Positions 17,684 to 26,423 of a stretch of 35,211 nt of DNA are shown in pieces. Made by a program: the position numbers and the translations under genes. The DNA is from Clostridiales bacterium (GTDB taxonomy: Bacteria > Bacillota > Clostridia > TANB77 > CAG-508). Below the pieces are notes generated by a model. It ran no database searches and was not told where the DNA came from. It was given only the letters and a program-made list of their open reading frames with translations. Within the stretch, counting starts at the first letter, position 1, and every line of letters starts with the position of its first letter. The stretch lies in assembly GCA_019417465.1 (NCBI GenBank), contig DXVF01000016.1, positions 1 through 35,211 on the forward strand, read 5' to 3'.

Positions 17684-18535
17684 TTATTTATTTATAAATT
17701 CTATAGTAAAAGGTACTACTTCATTTGATTTATGATGTACACCAGGCATAGAAATAAATTTCCAATTAGTTTTTATATTGTTCACTTTTGCATAATTGAT
17801 AGCTGAATTAAAATAATTAGTAGCTCTTTCATATCGATTTTTTCCTTCCTCTATATCCATTGGAAGTAAGTTTATAAATTTAGTATCTATATCTTGTTCA
17901 CCTGCTAATATATATACTTCTTTTTCTAAAGATTTTTTTATTCTTTCTTTAAAATCATTTAAGTTTTTTATACCATATGGATAATCTTTTGTTTCATCAA
18001 AAAAAGTATACATTCCTGCATTTGCACATAAATACTTTTTACAATATTTACTATTACCTAGCATTAAAAATCTGTGTGTGAATTGAGAACCAGATGAATG
18101 ACCAAAGATTATATAGCCTTTATTCTCTAGATTATATTCTTCTAGGAATTCAACATATATTTCATCGATGTTTGAATAAATCCAATTTCCCTCATTTTTT
18201 ATTTTTGTATCATAAGTCATACTTGGTGTATATATATCTTGAGTTGAATAATCATATTTTATATCTATTAAATTTCCATATTCATGATCTGCAATAGAAT
18301 AATGGTCTTTATCAAATTCTGGAGCAATTATAATATATTTATTTTTATTAGCAGTTTCTATCCAAATTTTTAGATAATTTAAGGCGTCTCTTAAACAACC
18401 GCTCATAATAAATAATATTTTCATCTCATTCATATTTCCTTCAGGAATATATGTAAAAATATTCATATTATAATCTTTATTTTTATCTTTGTGCTCAAAT
18501 ATCTTTATTCTATTTAAATCTCTTTTATCTATCAT
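17684..18535 (-). CDS. Alpha/beta hydrolase (esterase-like)
   Basis: The 283-residue soluble protein has the nucleophile elbow GHSSG at about residues 146-150 (Ser catalytic), an acidic residue in AGEQDID and a histidine in MPGVHHKS near the end, which together form a plausible Ser-Asp-His triad. An early LFIMSGC strand supplies the oxyanion region. No signal peptide. It is followed by no close partner; the GDPD gene lies 111 bases upstream, so they may be separate transcripts. Substrate unknown. Confidence 0.75.
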   Translation of the reverse strand: MIDKRDLNRIKIFEHKDKNKDYNMNIFTYIPEGNMNEMKILFIMSGCLRDALNYLKIWIETANKNKYIIIAPEFDKDHYSIADHEYGNLIDIKYDYSTQDIYTPSMTYDTKIKNEGNWIYSNIDEIYVEFLEEYNLENKGYIIFGHSSGSQFTHRFLMLGNSKYCKKYLCANAGMYTFFDETKDYPYGIKNLNDFKERIKKSLEKEVYILAGEQDIDTKFINLLPMDIEEGKNRYERATNYFNSAINYAKVNNIKTNWKFISMPGVHHKSNEVVPFTIEFINK

Positions 18536-18646
18536 TTTTCATCTCTCCCTATAATATTACATTTTTTCATTTTTATCTATATTTCAACATTTATATTTTT
18601 ATTTATGTATTATTTTCATCTGATTATAATTTAAACTTTTATAAAA

Positions 18647-19369
18647 TTATATAAATCCTTCGCAAATTAGATTATCATAATATTTTATTAATTCAGCATA
18701 TTTTTCCTTACTTCTTACAGTCCAACCTAAAAGAAACTTTTTTCTCTTTATTTTTATTACTTCTTCATAATTCAAATCTTCTATACAATATGAAATAAAA
18801 TCTGGTTTTGTAATAAAATTAAAAAGCATATTTTTTAATAATAACTTTTTTATCTTATTCATTTTTTCGTTTTTAAATTTAGATACTAACTGACCTCTTA
18901 TTATATCTGGATAATTATCTTTGAACCATTTTAAACTAAATGGATTAAAACTTTGTATTGCAAATTTTCCATTATAGTCTTTTAATTTCTCCATCAATTT
19001 TTCTTCTAGTAAACCTATCTTATTATCATATTTTAACTCAATTAGTATTGGAACTTTTCCATTTACTATCTTTAGAACATCAAAAAACTTAGGTATATAT
19101 GTATTTTGGTTATATAATTTTATATTTTTTATTTCTTCATATGTACAATCTTTTATGTTCTTATTAATGCCTGTCATTCTTTCTATATTATCATCATGAA
19201 AAACAACAACTTCGCCATCTTTTAGACAATGTACATCTAGTTCGATTATATAATTTTTCTCTATAGCTTTCTGAAATGATTCTATACTATTTTCTACAAT
19301 ATTCATTTCTTTACTATGAACTCCTCTATGTGCTATTATATTTTCTTTTAAAAAATTAATACTTCTCAT
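18647..19369 (-). CDS. Glycerophosphodiester phosphodiesterase
   Basis: The 240-residue protein has the GDPD signature: AHRGVHSKE at residues 13-21, ENSIESFQKAI, ELDVHCLKDGEVVVFHDD at about residues 43-60, and ELKYD, which supply the metal- and substrate-binding residues (His-Arg, Glu-Asp-His, His). C-terminal GWTVRSKEKYAELI fits the last strand/helix. No signal peptide, so it acts in the cytoplasm, on glycerophosphodiesters from phospholipid turnover. ATG with AAGGAGA. No in-frame CGG. Confidence 0.88.
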   Translation of the reverse strand: MRSINFLKENIIAHRGVHSKEMNIVENSIESFQKAIEKNYIIELDVHCLKDGEVVVFHDDNIERMTGINKNIKDCTYEEIKNIKLYNQNTYIPKFFDVLKIVNGKVPILIELKYDNKIGLLEEKLMEKLKDYNGKFAIQSFNPFSLKWFKDNYPDIIRGQLVSKFKNEKMNKIKKLLLKNMLFNFITKPDFISYCIEDLNYEEVIKIKRKKFLLGWTVRSKEKYAELIKYYDNLICEGFI

Positions 19370-19672
19370 TTTTTATCTCCTTAAGTCTATTTAGTTTAAG
19401 CTATAAATATATTATTATATATATCCTTTTTTATAACATTAATTAATGTTTATTATTTAAAATTTCATTTATTTTTTAACTACTTCATATTCTTCTTGCA
19501 TATCGATATTACCTCTTGATTTTACATTATTTTCTTATTTATATCATATGTTTTATTAAAAGTCTACCACTTTAAAATATTAATAAGTGATTTGTTACAT
19601 AATAAAAAAATAACAGGTCGAATTCAAAATTACTGACTTTCTACCTGTTATTTTTCATTTTTCTTAAAAACT
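19370..19672. other. Intergenic region with a terminator and a short ORF tail
   Basis: 303 AT-rich bases. Besides the terminator at 19606-19655, a 21-codon minus-strand ORF (19469-19534) has no upstream domain and looks like the tail of a lost gene. Confidence 0.5.
19606..19655 (-). terminator. Terminator of the gene at 19673-20245
   Basis: AAAAATAACAGGT pairs perfectly with ACCTGTTATTTTT around a 24-base loop, 18 bases past the stop; the T-rich arm gives the T-run. Confidence 0.75.
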
Positions 19673-20245
19673 TTAGTACCTACCAGACTCTATAAATTCT
19701 ACTTCTCCACAGGCTAAAAGATCCTCTTTTCTGGACTCCTTTCTCATCTGCCATTCTGCCTTTTCTCTTTCTTTAACTATACCAGCTACTCTTACTGATA
19801 AGTTATCTCTTTCTGAAATTTTAGACACCACTTCATATGATATGCCCTGAGCCAGAGCTTCTAATATATCATCAGGTGTCTGTGGATTTTCTGCAATAGC
19901 CATCTCTATCGCTTCTGGAATCGAGCATAGCAGATGTTTTGGGATCTGCTGATGAATTCTCCTGATAACATCCTCTGAGATAAGTTTATTGAGTGCTAGT
20001 ATAAGCTTTGAAATCCACAGCTGTGACTCCATTAATAGTTCTACCTGCTTATCTGTTGGTTTTACATGGCTGTGTACGATTTCATAGATAAATCGGTTGT
20101 TAGCTTCCTGTCCTTTGTACTGTTCAGGAAATGAAGTCCGTACAAGCATTTCGTTCCAAAAATGATACATTAGCGTTCTACCTTTGCATCTGTGACGTTC
20201 GTCCACTTCTTTCTGGATTTCCTTTAAAGTTTCAAGTAATTTCAT
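19673..20245 (-). CDS. Unknown protein, acquired-looking
   Basis: The 190-residue soluble protein is rich in charged residues and predicted largely helical; the second half has HQQIPKHLLCSIPEAIEMAIAENPQTPDDILEAL. I recognise no family. GC content is visibly higher than in the neighbours and it uses CTG, CAG and CGG codons rare in native genes. Codon CGG at 20138-20140 must be read as arginine for the frame to continue. It has its own upstream spacer and terminator, so it looks like a single-gene insertion. AGAAAGGAAAT precedes the ATG. Confidence 0.7.
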   Translation of the reverse strand: MKLLETLKEIQKEVDERHRCKGRTLMYHFWNEMLVRTSFPEQYKGQEANNRFIYEIVHSHVKPTDKQVELLMESQLWISKLILALNKLISEDVIRRIHQQIPKHLLCSIPEAIEMAIAENPQTPDDILEALAQGISYEVVSKISERDNLSVRVAGIVKEREKAEWQMRKESRKEDLLACGEVEFIESGRY

Positions 20246-20384
20246 TGTGATTTCCTTTCTGCCCTACAGGGCACGTTGTATAATTGTTTTAAACGATTGT
20301 GTTATGAACATATGTCATATACAGTTCTATTATAGCATAGTTTTACATAACTTTCAAGTTTCAGTAGAAATCCTTCATAAACCA

Positions 20385-20416
20385 AAAAAAGATTAGAATC
20401 TTCTCTAATCTTTTTT
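20385..20416 (-). terminator. Terminator after the DUF2442 gene
   Basis: AAAAAAGATTAG pairs with CTAATCTTTTTT, 11 bases past the stop, with an A/T tract on each side. Confidence 0.85.
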
Positions 20417-20426
20417 CGAATTCTTC

Positions 20427-20684
20427 TTATTTTAAATATTCTATACTATCATAATATAAATTCTCAGGACAAACATCTTCTCCATCAGGCCATTCTACTG
20501 TTTCTCCTGCTAATTTTACTAATTTAAAATATTCGTAATTTTGCAATTTTTTATATGCGGAACTTTCTTGAATTAATTTACTCATATTGTATACTCTTTC
20601 TTTTCCATCTGCAAATTTTATATATAGACAAAAGTTTTTTAATGGTTTTACTAATATTGGATTCGGTTCTATATAATTTTTCAT
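20427..20684 (-). CDS. DUF2442 domain protein
   Basis: The 85-residue protein fits DUF2442 (pattern LYIKFADGKERVYNMSKL, then EYFKLVKLAGETVEWPDGEDVCPENLY), a small fold with a conserved W.dG.d motif near residues 65-72. It follows the DUF4160 gene after 41 bases, the common pairing for these families. The pair is sometimes predicted as a toxin-antitoxin module on the basis of co-occurrence; this is not shown here. Confidence 0.88.
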   Translation of the reverse strand: MKNYIEPNPILVKPLKNFCLYIKFADGKERVYNMSKLIQESSAYKKLQNYEYFKLVKLAGETVEWPDGEDVCPENLYYDSIEYLK

Positions 20685-20725
20685 AATGCACCATTCCTTT
20701 CATTTTACCTATATCTTTACATTTC

Positions 20726-20992
20726 TTATTTCAAAGGTTCTATGGTAAAAAATTCATTATCTTCTTGCATTAATTTCCACAATGCATTTATCTCTTCTTT
20801 ATGTATTGCAAGCCATGCTTCTACTAGTTTAGATTGTTTATTTGGTATATTTCCTTTAATGCATTTTCCATTAAAATCATATATAGCTTTATAATCATTA
20901 TATTGAATGTGTAGATGTGGCATGTTATGATGCTTCATATCATCATAATACATTCTTACAATAATACCATAAAACTGTGAAACTATAGGCAT
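20726..20992 (-). CDS. DUF4160 domain protein
   Basis: The 88-residue protein has the DUF4160 pattern: MPIVSQFYGIIVRMYYDD, HHNMPHLHIQY with paired histidines, and a C-terminal LVEAWLAIHKEEINALW helix. AGGAGGTGAATTA precedes the ATG. It is the first gene of a two-gene unit with the DUF2442 gene. Function unknown; see the DUF2442 entry for the toxin-antitoxin suggestion. Confidence 0.88.
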   Translation of the reverse strand: MPIVSQFYGIIVRMYYDDMKHHNMPHLHIQYNDYKAIYDFNGKCIKGNIPNKQSKLVEAWLAIHKEEINALWKLMQEDNEFFTIEPLK

Positions 20993-21328
20993 TAATTCAC
21001 CTCCTATTATATCAGGCTATCTTATATTTATCAATTGTTTTTTGGAATTTTATGTGTATGAGTTTACACATAAATAAGAATTAAACCATTTAGAAAAAAT
21101 AATATAAAAATAATAACATATATTAATTAGTATTTCAATTAAAACTGTATGACATTTTTCATCAATATTTTTATATATTTTATCATTTATTTTTTATTAA
21201 TATAAATATAAACTATAAATTTTTCTTATTTTGAATCAAATACATTCAATATTATTATATTTTTCTATTTTTCGTACATAATATATTTAGTTAATTTTAT
21301 TAATTAATAAAAAATGGGAGGTCTTTTC
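20993..21328. other. AT-rich spacer between divergent genes
   Basis: 336 bases, divergent promoters expected. No further ORF, repeat or RNA structure stands out. Confidence 0.5.
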
Positions 21329-21763
21329 ATGGAAAATCAAAATTTAAATATCTTGGATGAAGTAAATAAAGGTGCTACAATGGGAATGGATGCTATTTCT
21401 TATGTATCTGAAAAAGTTAAAGATAATGATTTTAAACAAGTTTTAGATACAGAATATAACAAATATAAAAATATATCTGATAGAGTAAATGATCTATATT
21501 CTAATTACAGTAGCAAAGAACCACATGAAACAAATGCCATGAATAAAATGATGACATGGTATGGAATCCAGATGAAAACAATGATGGATGATACTACTTC
21601 TAAAATATCAGAACTATTAATGCAAGGTACTAATATGGGAATTATAGAAGGTAGACGTTTAATTAATCAAAATAATAATATCGCTCCTGATGCTAAAAAT
21701 ATTTTACATGATTTTGTTACAATGCAAGAAGATAGTGTTGAAACATTAAAAAAATATTTATAA
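21329..21763 (+). CDS. Unknown four-helix, ferritin-like protein
   Basis: The ATG at 21329 has GGGAGGT six bases upstream; the upstream in-frame ATG overlaps that site and is rejected. The 144-residue product is all helical with amphipathic repeats, no cysteine and several methionines (NAMNKMMTWYGIQMKTMM). The pattern of four helices separated by short loops is like DUF2383 or other rubrerythrin-shaped proteins without the iron ligands. Many spore-forming Clostridia have such proteins, but no function can be assigned. Confidence 0.6.
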   Translation: MENQNLNILDEVNKGATMGMDAISYVSEKVKDNDFKQVLDTEYNKYKNISDRVNDLYSNYSSKEPHETNAMNKMMTWYGIQMKTMMDDTTSKISELLMQGTNMGIIEGRRLINQNNNIAPDAKNILHDFVTMQEDSVETLKKYL

Positions 21764-21817
21764 TCATTAAACAAATATTAATTTTATTATTATTACAAAA
21801 AACTTTATTTTTATAAT

Positions 21818-21850
21818 TAATCCAGAATTCAATAAAATAAGCCTGGATTA
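21818..21850 (+). terminator. Terminator after the four-helix gene
   Basis: TAATCCAG pairs with CTGGATTA, followed by TTTTATTTAT. Confidence 0.75.
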
Positions 21851-21891
21851 TTTTATTTATACATCTAAATCTCTTTCATTATATAATGAAT

Positions 21892-21917
21892 ATAGAGCTC
21901 TCATCAGAGAGCTCTAT
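21892..21917 (-). terminator. Terminator of the gene at 21934-22548
   Basis: ATAGAGCTCTC pairs perfectly with GAGAGCTCTAT around a four-base loop, 16 bases after the stop. The T-run is weak. Confidence 0.7.
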
Positions 21918-21933
21918 CGTGGTTATTCGAGCA

Positions 21934-22548
21934 TCAAATGTATTTATCAACAATGTATCGTAAATTAGCATTATACATCGTATGATAATACGGTTGTGGA
22001 TGTCCACATCTTATTTCTAACTTTTTCCAGTCTGTAATTGATTCTTCAAGTATATCTTCAACAGTTACTGGACCATTTACAGCATTAATGGAAGAAATTC
22101 TATTAGATGGACATACCCAGATTTGTTCTTTTAGAAAACTATCTCCGAAGTAATTTACAGCTTCCTGCACTCTAGCTTTAAATTTAGCTTCATTATACAA
22201 AATAGCCTCTTTCAAATCTTCAAGTCCTTTTGCATCATCTCTCACACATCCAGAATATGAATCGGATATCTGAAAAATTCGTATAATCTGTGATTTGAGT
22301 AACTCCCTCCATTTATCTCTCAATGCGTAAAATTTCCTTAAATTAAGCTCATCCTTTAATATTTTCTTTGCATGATCCGATGTCTGTTCATAAATATTAA
22401 GGTATTGCTTAAAATAATTAAGTTTCATTGTCTGGTATGGATCACAATTTCTTCTCAAATCTTCGATATATCCATTTACTTGCGCGAAAAATGTGCAAAC
22501 ATCCTGTTTATACTGCTTCTGCTCATTACTCTTAAAAATGCTAAACAT
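21934..22548 (-). CDS. Unknown helical protein, acquired-looking
   Basis: The 204-residue soluble protein has an N-terminal helical region with many Lys/Tyr (YKQDVCTFFAQVNGYIEDLRR) and a C-terminal part with IRCGHPQPYYHTMYNANLRY. No family recognised. GC content and codon use differ from the surroundings (CTC, TGC, CAG, GGT), similar to the genes at 19673 and 16888, so they may have a common source. AGGAGGTAAAATTT gives a strong start. No in-frame CGG. Confidence 0.6.
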   Translation of the reverse strand: MFSIFKSNEQKQYKQDVCTFFAQVNGYIEDLRRNCDPYQTMKLNYFKQYLNIYEQTSDHAKKILKDELNLRKFYALRDKWRELLKSQIIRIFQISDSYSGCVRDDAKGLEDLKEAILYNEAKFKARVQEAVNYFGDSFLKEQIWVCPSNRISSINAVNGPVTVEDILEESITDWKKLEIRCGHPQPYYHTMYNANLRYIVDKYI

Positions 22549-22811
22549 AAATTTTACCTCCTGCCAATTGGCATATTGTATTATAGTTAATTTTTTTAGG
22601 TGAGTACTTTACACCACCTGTTCATATTATATTGTAACACATTATGTTTGTTTTTTCAATAATAGTAGCCAAAATTCTCCGTGCCTTTTTTAGTTAAAAC
22701 TCCATCATAAATCTTTGAAATGTATTATTTATATATGCTTTTTATCTCATAAATTTTCTAAAACATCTTCTATATAGTATAAACTTTTATCCTATTTAAA
22801 ATTTTATATTA

Positions 22812-23072
22812 CTATAAATCTATCACTATTAATGGTATTGTTAATTCTTCTTTACTAAATCCTGAATGAGAGCCTTTTATTTTCCCAATATATTTTTCTG
22901 CATCAGTTACAGTATTAACAAAATATGCACCTTTTTTACAAAAACTGATATATTCTCCTAAATTTGATTTCATATATTGTGATATTTTGTTGCTTCCAAA
23001 TATATTATTTTTAACAAACTCATCTGTTTCGAAAATATACATTCTATCTTTATAATCTTTTTCTTCTTCCAT
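22812..23072 (-). CDS. Small protein resembling the C-terminus of an alkaline-phosphatase-superfamily enzyme
   Basis: The start is ATG at 23072, behind AAAGGAGGAG. The 86-residue product ends in SHSGFSKEELTIPLIVIDL. That resembles the terminal segment of type-I phosphodiesterase/nucleotide pyrophosphatase and PglZ-like proteins, where a conserved histidine binds a catalytic metal just before a VPLI strand. The metal-binding N-terminal domain is missing, so this is either a remnant with a new start or an unrelated small protein. Alone in its transcript. Confidence 0.45.
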   Translation of the reverse strand: MEEEKDYKDRMYIFETDEFVKNNIFGSNKISQYMKSNLGEYISFCKKGAYFVNTVTDAEKYIGKIKGSHSGFSKEELTIPLIVIDL

Positions 23073-23186
23073 AATAGTTTTACTCCTCCTTTTTAATATA
23101 TTTGCCAATCTCCATTAGCATTATTGCTTTTTATAACCTATAAAGATATTAATGTAATTTTATATTTTTTATGAAAACGCAAAAAC

Positions 23187-23212
23187 ACCAAGTATTTTTA
23201 TTAATACTTGGT
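23187..23212 (-). terminator. Terminator downstream of the 5S-like sequence
   Basis: ACCAAGTATT pairs with AATACTTGGT, followed by GTTTTTG in the minus direction. Confidence 0.8.
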
Positions 23213-23313
23213 ATCTATATGATTTATGATTTTTTGATTTGTACATATTTTATAGGTCAGTTCTAATTTTGCAATACTTAAAAATGATAAATAAATCATA
23301 TAAATACTGAAAA

Positions 23314-23361
23314 AGTAGAGTTTGACTACTGTGTTCGGAATGGTTACAGGTATCCCTCTAA
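23314..23361 (-). rRNA. Degenerate 5S rRNA-like fragment
   Basis: On the minus strand this stretch reads like helices II and III and loop C of 5S rRNA: TAGAGGGATACCTG, then CCATTCCGAACACAGTAG, then TCAAACTCTAC, where AGAG and CTCT pair as helix II. Two bases are missing relative to the usual GGATACACCTG, and neither helix I nor the conserved GAGAGTAGG of the 3' half can be found. It is therefore more likely a decayed leftover of a ribosomal RNA locus than a working gene, though a terminator lies about 100 bases downstream. Confidence 0.45.
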
Positions 23362-23446
23362 ATTCACAATATTTATATTAACATGGATAAATTTAGTTTG
23401 TCAATGGATTTTTGTTTATTTTTTTACTTTCATTTTTTATTACTTC

Positions 23447-24367
23447 TCAGACTTGTTTTGTATTTATTTTCCTTAATCTAGCAATAAAAAAACCTTCATA
23501 CAATTTACTTGGACAAACACATATTGTTCCTTGTATAGTTACTTTAAGCATTGGAATTTCTTTAAATATATCTTTATTAATTGGAACTATTTCTACTTCC
23601 CTATTCTTCAAAATTTTTAATAAATTATTCTCATTTTCATCTTTTAAAATTGAACAAGTAGAATATATCATTTCGTGTCCTGGTTTTAATATTTCTACTG
23701 CCTTTTTTAATAGCTCAAATTGAAGTTTTGAAGATCTTTCTACTAATTCTTTATTAAAATGTTTTTCTAATTTTTCATCATTTAAATAAATAGTTCCACT
23801 TCCACTGCAAGGTGCATCTAATAAGATTTTATCAAATGATAAAAAACCATTTAACTTCCTTGCATCTTGGACTAATATATTAACTCCCTTTGCTCCTTGC
23901 TTTTCTATATTGTATTTTAATCTTTCAGAACGTACTTTATTTTTTTCACAGGCAGTTATTAACGCTTTTCCATTAGATATAGCAGACATTTGAGTTGTTT
24001 TTCCTCCTGGTGCTGCTGCCATATCTAATATATTTTCATTTTCTTTCGGAGATAAAATAATTGGTGGTAACATAGATGATAGACTTTGCAGATATATCTC
24101 TCCATTATGATAAATCTTAAGGTCTCTAATTTTCTTTTCATCCGCTTCTTCTATAATTAAAGCATCTTTGTTCCATATAACTTCTTTATATTTTATATTA
24201 AATTCATCTAAATAATTCTTTATATTATCTACATTTGTTTTTAACGTATTTACTCTTAAAGTTACTGGCCTTTTTTCTAAATAACCTTGAATTATATTCT
24301 TAGTTATATCTTCTCCATATTGCTCTAATAATAACTTATATAAAAATTCCGATATTTTATTTAACAT
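23447..24367 (-). CDS. NSUN-type RNA cytosine-C5 methyltransferase
   Basis: The 306-residue protein has the NOL1/NOP2/Sun SAM fold: LDMAAAPGGKTTQ at about residues 114-126, LLDAPCSGSGT near residue 180 and YSTCSIL near residue 238. The two cysteines (PC and TC) are the catalytic and release residues of rRNA/tRNA m5C methyltransferases. It has no N-terminal NusB domain and no C-terminal PUA domain of full RsmF, so the target base cannot be named. GGGAGAG precedes the ATG. No CGG in frame. Confidence 0.92.
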   Translation of the reverse strand: MLNKISEFLYKLLLEQYGEDITKNIIQGYLEKRPVTLRVNTLKTNVDNIKNYLDEFNIKYKEVIWNKDALIIEEADEKKIRDLKIYHNGEIYLQSLSSMLPPIILSPKENENILDMAAAPGGKTTQMSAISNGKALITACEKNKVRSERLKYNIEKQGAKGVNILVQDARKLNGFLSFDKILLDAPCSGSGTIYLNDEKLEKHFNKELVERSSKLQFELLKKAVEILKPGHEMIYSTCSILKDENENNLLKILKNREVEIVPINKDIFKEIPMLKVTIQGTICVCPSKLYEGFFIARLRKINTKQV

Positions 24368-24508
24368 TTTTCTCTCCCTTTTAATTTATTTAACAAAAGA
24401 ATTTATCATATATTCTACATATAATGTGTTACTGAATAATAGTTTTATCTCTATAGTAGTCCTAAATAAAATACTTTCAAAAATTATACTGTAATACTAA
24501 ATTGCTAT

Positions 24509-26242
24509 CTATTTATTTATTTTTAAGATCCTATCTAACTCTTCTTTTCTTTTTGTTTTATGAGTTGTTGTTTTTATTAAAGGTTCTTTTGTTAGAATCA
24601 TACTTTTTATATATTTATATGGTGGAAAAGTTTTATTAATTTCTTTTATTTTTTCCCATATTATTTTATAAAGTTCATCTTCAGATATATCTTTATATTT
24701 TTCTTTTACCACATTCTCATTATAAACAACTTTAACCGCTACTTTTAAATCATTTTTATCTTCTTTTTCAGATATCCCATATACAAAAGATTCTTCTACT
24801 TCTTCCAAACGATTTACTAATGTTTCTAACTCTTCTGGAAATACTTTTTTACCATTTTTTAATACAATAACATCTTTATCTCTACCAGTTAGAAATAAAT
24901 ATCCTTCTTCATCAAAATATCCCAAGTCGCCTGTGTAAAACCATCCATCTTTTAGAACTTTATTTGTAGCTTCTTCATCTTCGTAATATCCAAGCATTAT
25001 ATTAGGTCCTTTAACTCTTAATTCTCCAATACCATTTTCATCTTTATTCACTAAATCAACTAAAACACTTTTCATCGGAAATCCAATAGATCCAGGTTTT
25101 ACATAATAGTCATTTTCTGCAGCTATAACAGGTGATGTTTCTGTAAGTCCATAGCCTTGAACTACATGTATTCCCATTTCATTAAATTTCATAGAAACTT
25201 TTTTATCGAGTGGAGCTCCTCCAGATATTATAAATCTCATCTTTCCGCCAAGCTCATTAATTAATTGCTTGAATATGACTCTTCTTAAATCAATATGAAG
25301 TTTTAATAAAAAATTACTAATTTTTGTAGCAATATTTACTAATTTTGTTTTTCCTTGTTTTTCTATTTCTTTTTCTATTGTAGAATATATTTTATCTACT
25401 AAAAGTGGTACTCCTACAAAAACAGATACTTGATATTCTATTAGATTTTGTTTTATATATCTTAATCCATCTGGAAATACTGTTTTTACACCTGCTGCTA
25501 ACATAACTATAATACATGTTGAACCAAATATATGGTGAAATGGTAAAAAAGCAATATTTGTATCTGTAGGTAATAAGTTTTCAACCATTAACATATCACA
25601 TACATTAACAGCAATTCCATATTGATTAAGCATTACTGCTTTTGATTTTGAAGTTGTTCCAGATGTAAAAAGTAATATACTCATTTTATGAGAATCTATT
25701 TTATAATCTATAAATTCTCTTTCTCCATTATTTATTTTTTCATATCCACTATCTAATAATTCTCCAAAATTTTTATATTCTGGTAATTTACTCATACATA
25801 TATATTCTTTTATATTAGTCTTTCCATTTTGTTTAATAATTCTTATGTTTTCTTCATATTTTTCATCAAAAACTATTGCATCTGCTTTACTTCTTACTAA
25901 AGAATCTTCTAATTCATTTAGCTGTAATTCCTTATCTATTGGAACAGAAACAATTCCTCCAAATAAATTACTTAAATGTGCAACTACCCATTCGTATCTA
26001 TTTCTACCTACTATAGCAATTCTTTTATCTTTTAGATTCAAATTAAATAAAGCTGTTCCAAAAGCATTTACATCACTTACTAAATCTGTATAAGTATGAT
26101 TTATATATTCTACCGTTTTATCTTCCTTCTTTATTTTTGTTACAAAAGCAATATTATTTGTATAATTTTTTGCCGAGTTATATATAATCTCCTTTATGTT
26201 ATCAAATCTTGGAACATCTCTAAAACTATTCTTTTCTTTCAT
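24509..26242 (-). CDS. AMP-forming long-chain acyl-CoA synthetase
   Basis: The 577-residue protein has the P-loop-like motif LLFTSGTTSKSK at about residues 183-194, the adenylate-binding GYGLTETSP near residue 367, YTGDLGYFDEEGY near residue 445 and GRDKDVI with a C-terminal lysine (KTTTHKTKRKEEL). This is the domain order of FadD-like acyl-CoA ligases that activate fatty acids for lipid synthesis or degradation. No membrane helix. TGAGGAGATAAATAAT lies before the ATG; the promoter is at 26333-26361. Confidence 0.92.
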   Translation of the reverse strand: MKEKNSFRDVPRFDNIKEIIYNSAKNYTNNIAFVTKIKKEDKTVEYINHTYTDLVSDVNAFGTALFNLNLKDKRIAIVGRNRYEWVVAHLSNLFGGIVSVPIDKELQLNELEDSLVRSKADAIVFDEKYEENIRIIKQNGKTNIKEYICMSKLPEYKNFGELLDSGYEKINNGEREFIDYKIDSHKMSILLFTSGTTSKSKAVMLNQYGIAVNVCDMLMVENLLPTDTNIAFLPFHHIFGSTCIIVMLAAGVKTVFPDGLRYIKQNLIEYQVSVFVGVPLLVDKIYSTIEKEIEKQGKTKLVNIATKISNFLLKLHIDLRRVIFKQLINELGGKMRFIISGGAPLDKKVSMKFNEMGIHVVQGYGLTETSPVIAAENDYYVKPGSIGFPMKSVLVDLVNKDENGIGELRVKGPNIMLGYYEDEEATNKVLKDGWFYTGDLGYFDEEGYLFLTGRDKDVIVLKNGKKVFPEELETLVNRLEEVEESFVYGISEKEDKNDLKVAVKVVYNENVVKEKYKDISEDELYKIIWEKIKEINKTFPPYKYIKSMILTKEPLIKTTTHKTKRKEELDRILKINK

Positions 26243-26332
26243 ATTATTTATCTCCTCAAACTATAGTCTAGAAATTAGCTAAATTATTAAACTTTTTCTA
26301 TTTATCTTTATTACAATATACTCTTCTAAACC

Positions 26333-26361
26333 AGATTAACACAATAATATTTCTTTGTCAA
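26333..26361 (-). promoter_or_regulatory. Promoter of the acyl-CoA synthetase gene
   Basis: TTGACA (26356-26361) and TAATCT (26333-26338) are 17 bases apart in the minus direction. Confidence 0.6.
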
Positions 26362-26370
26362 TTTATTGAC

Positions 26371-26381
26371 TAGACAGTCTA
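26371..26381. promoter_or_regulatory. Palindrome next to the acyl-CoA synthetase promoter
   Basis: TAGACAGTCTA is an 11-base palindrome of the type bound by TetR-family regulators; it lies just upstream of the -35 box. No regulator gene is adjacent. Confidence 0.4.
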
Positions 26382-26423
26382 AAATTATAATATATTATTT
26401 TAGGAGAAGGTATGAATTTAATA

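Noticed and set aside
19469..19534. Short minus-strand ORF behind the GDPD gene
   Set aside because: Only 21 codons with no start that carries a domain; looks like a gene tail.
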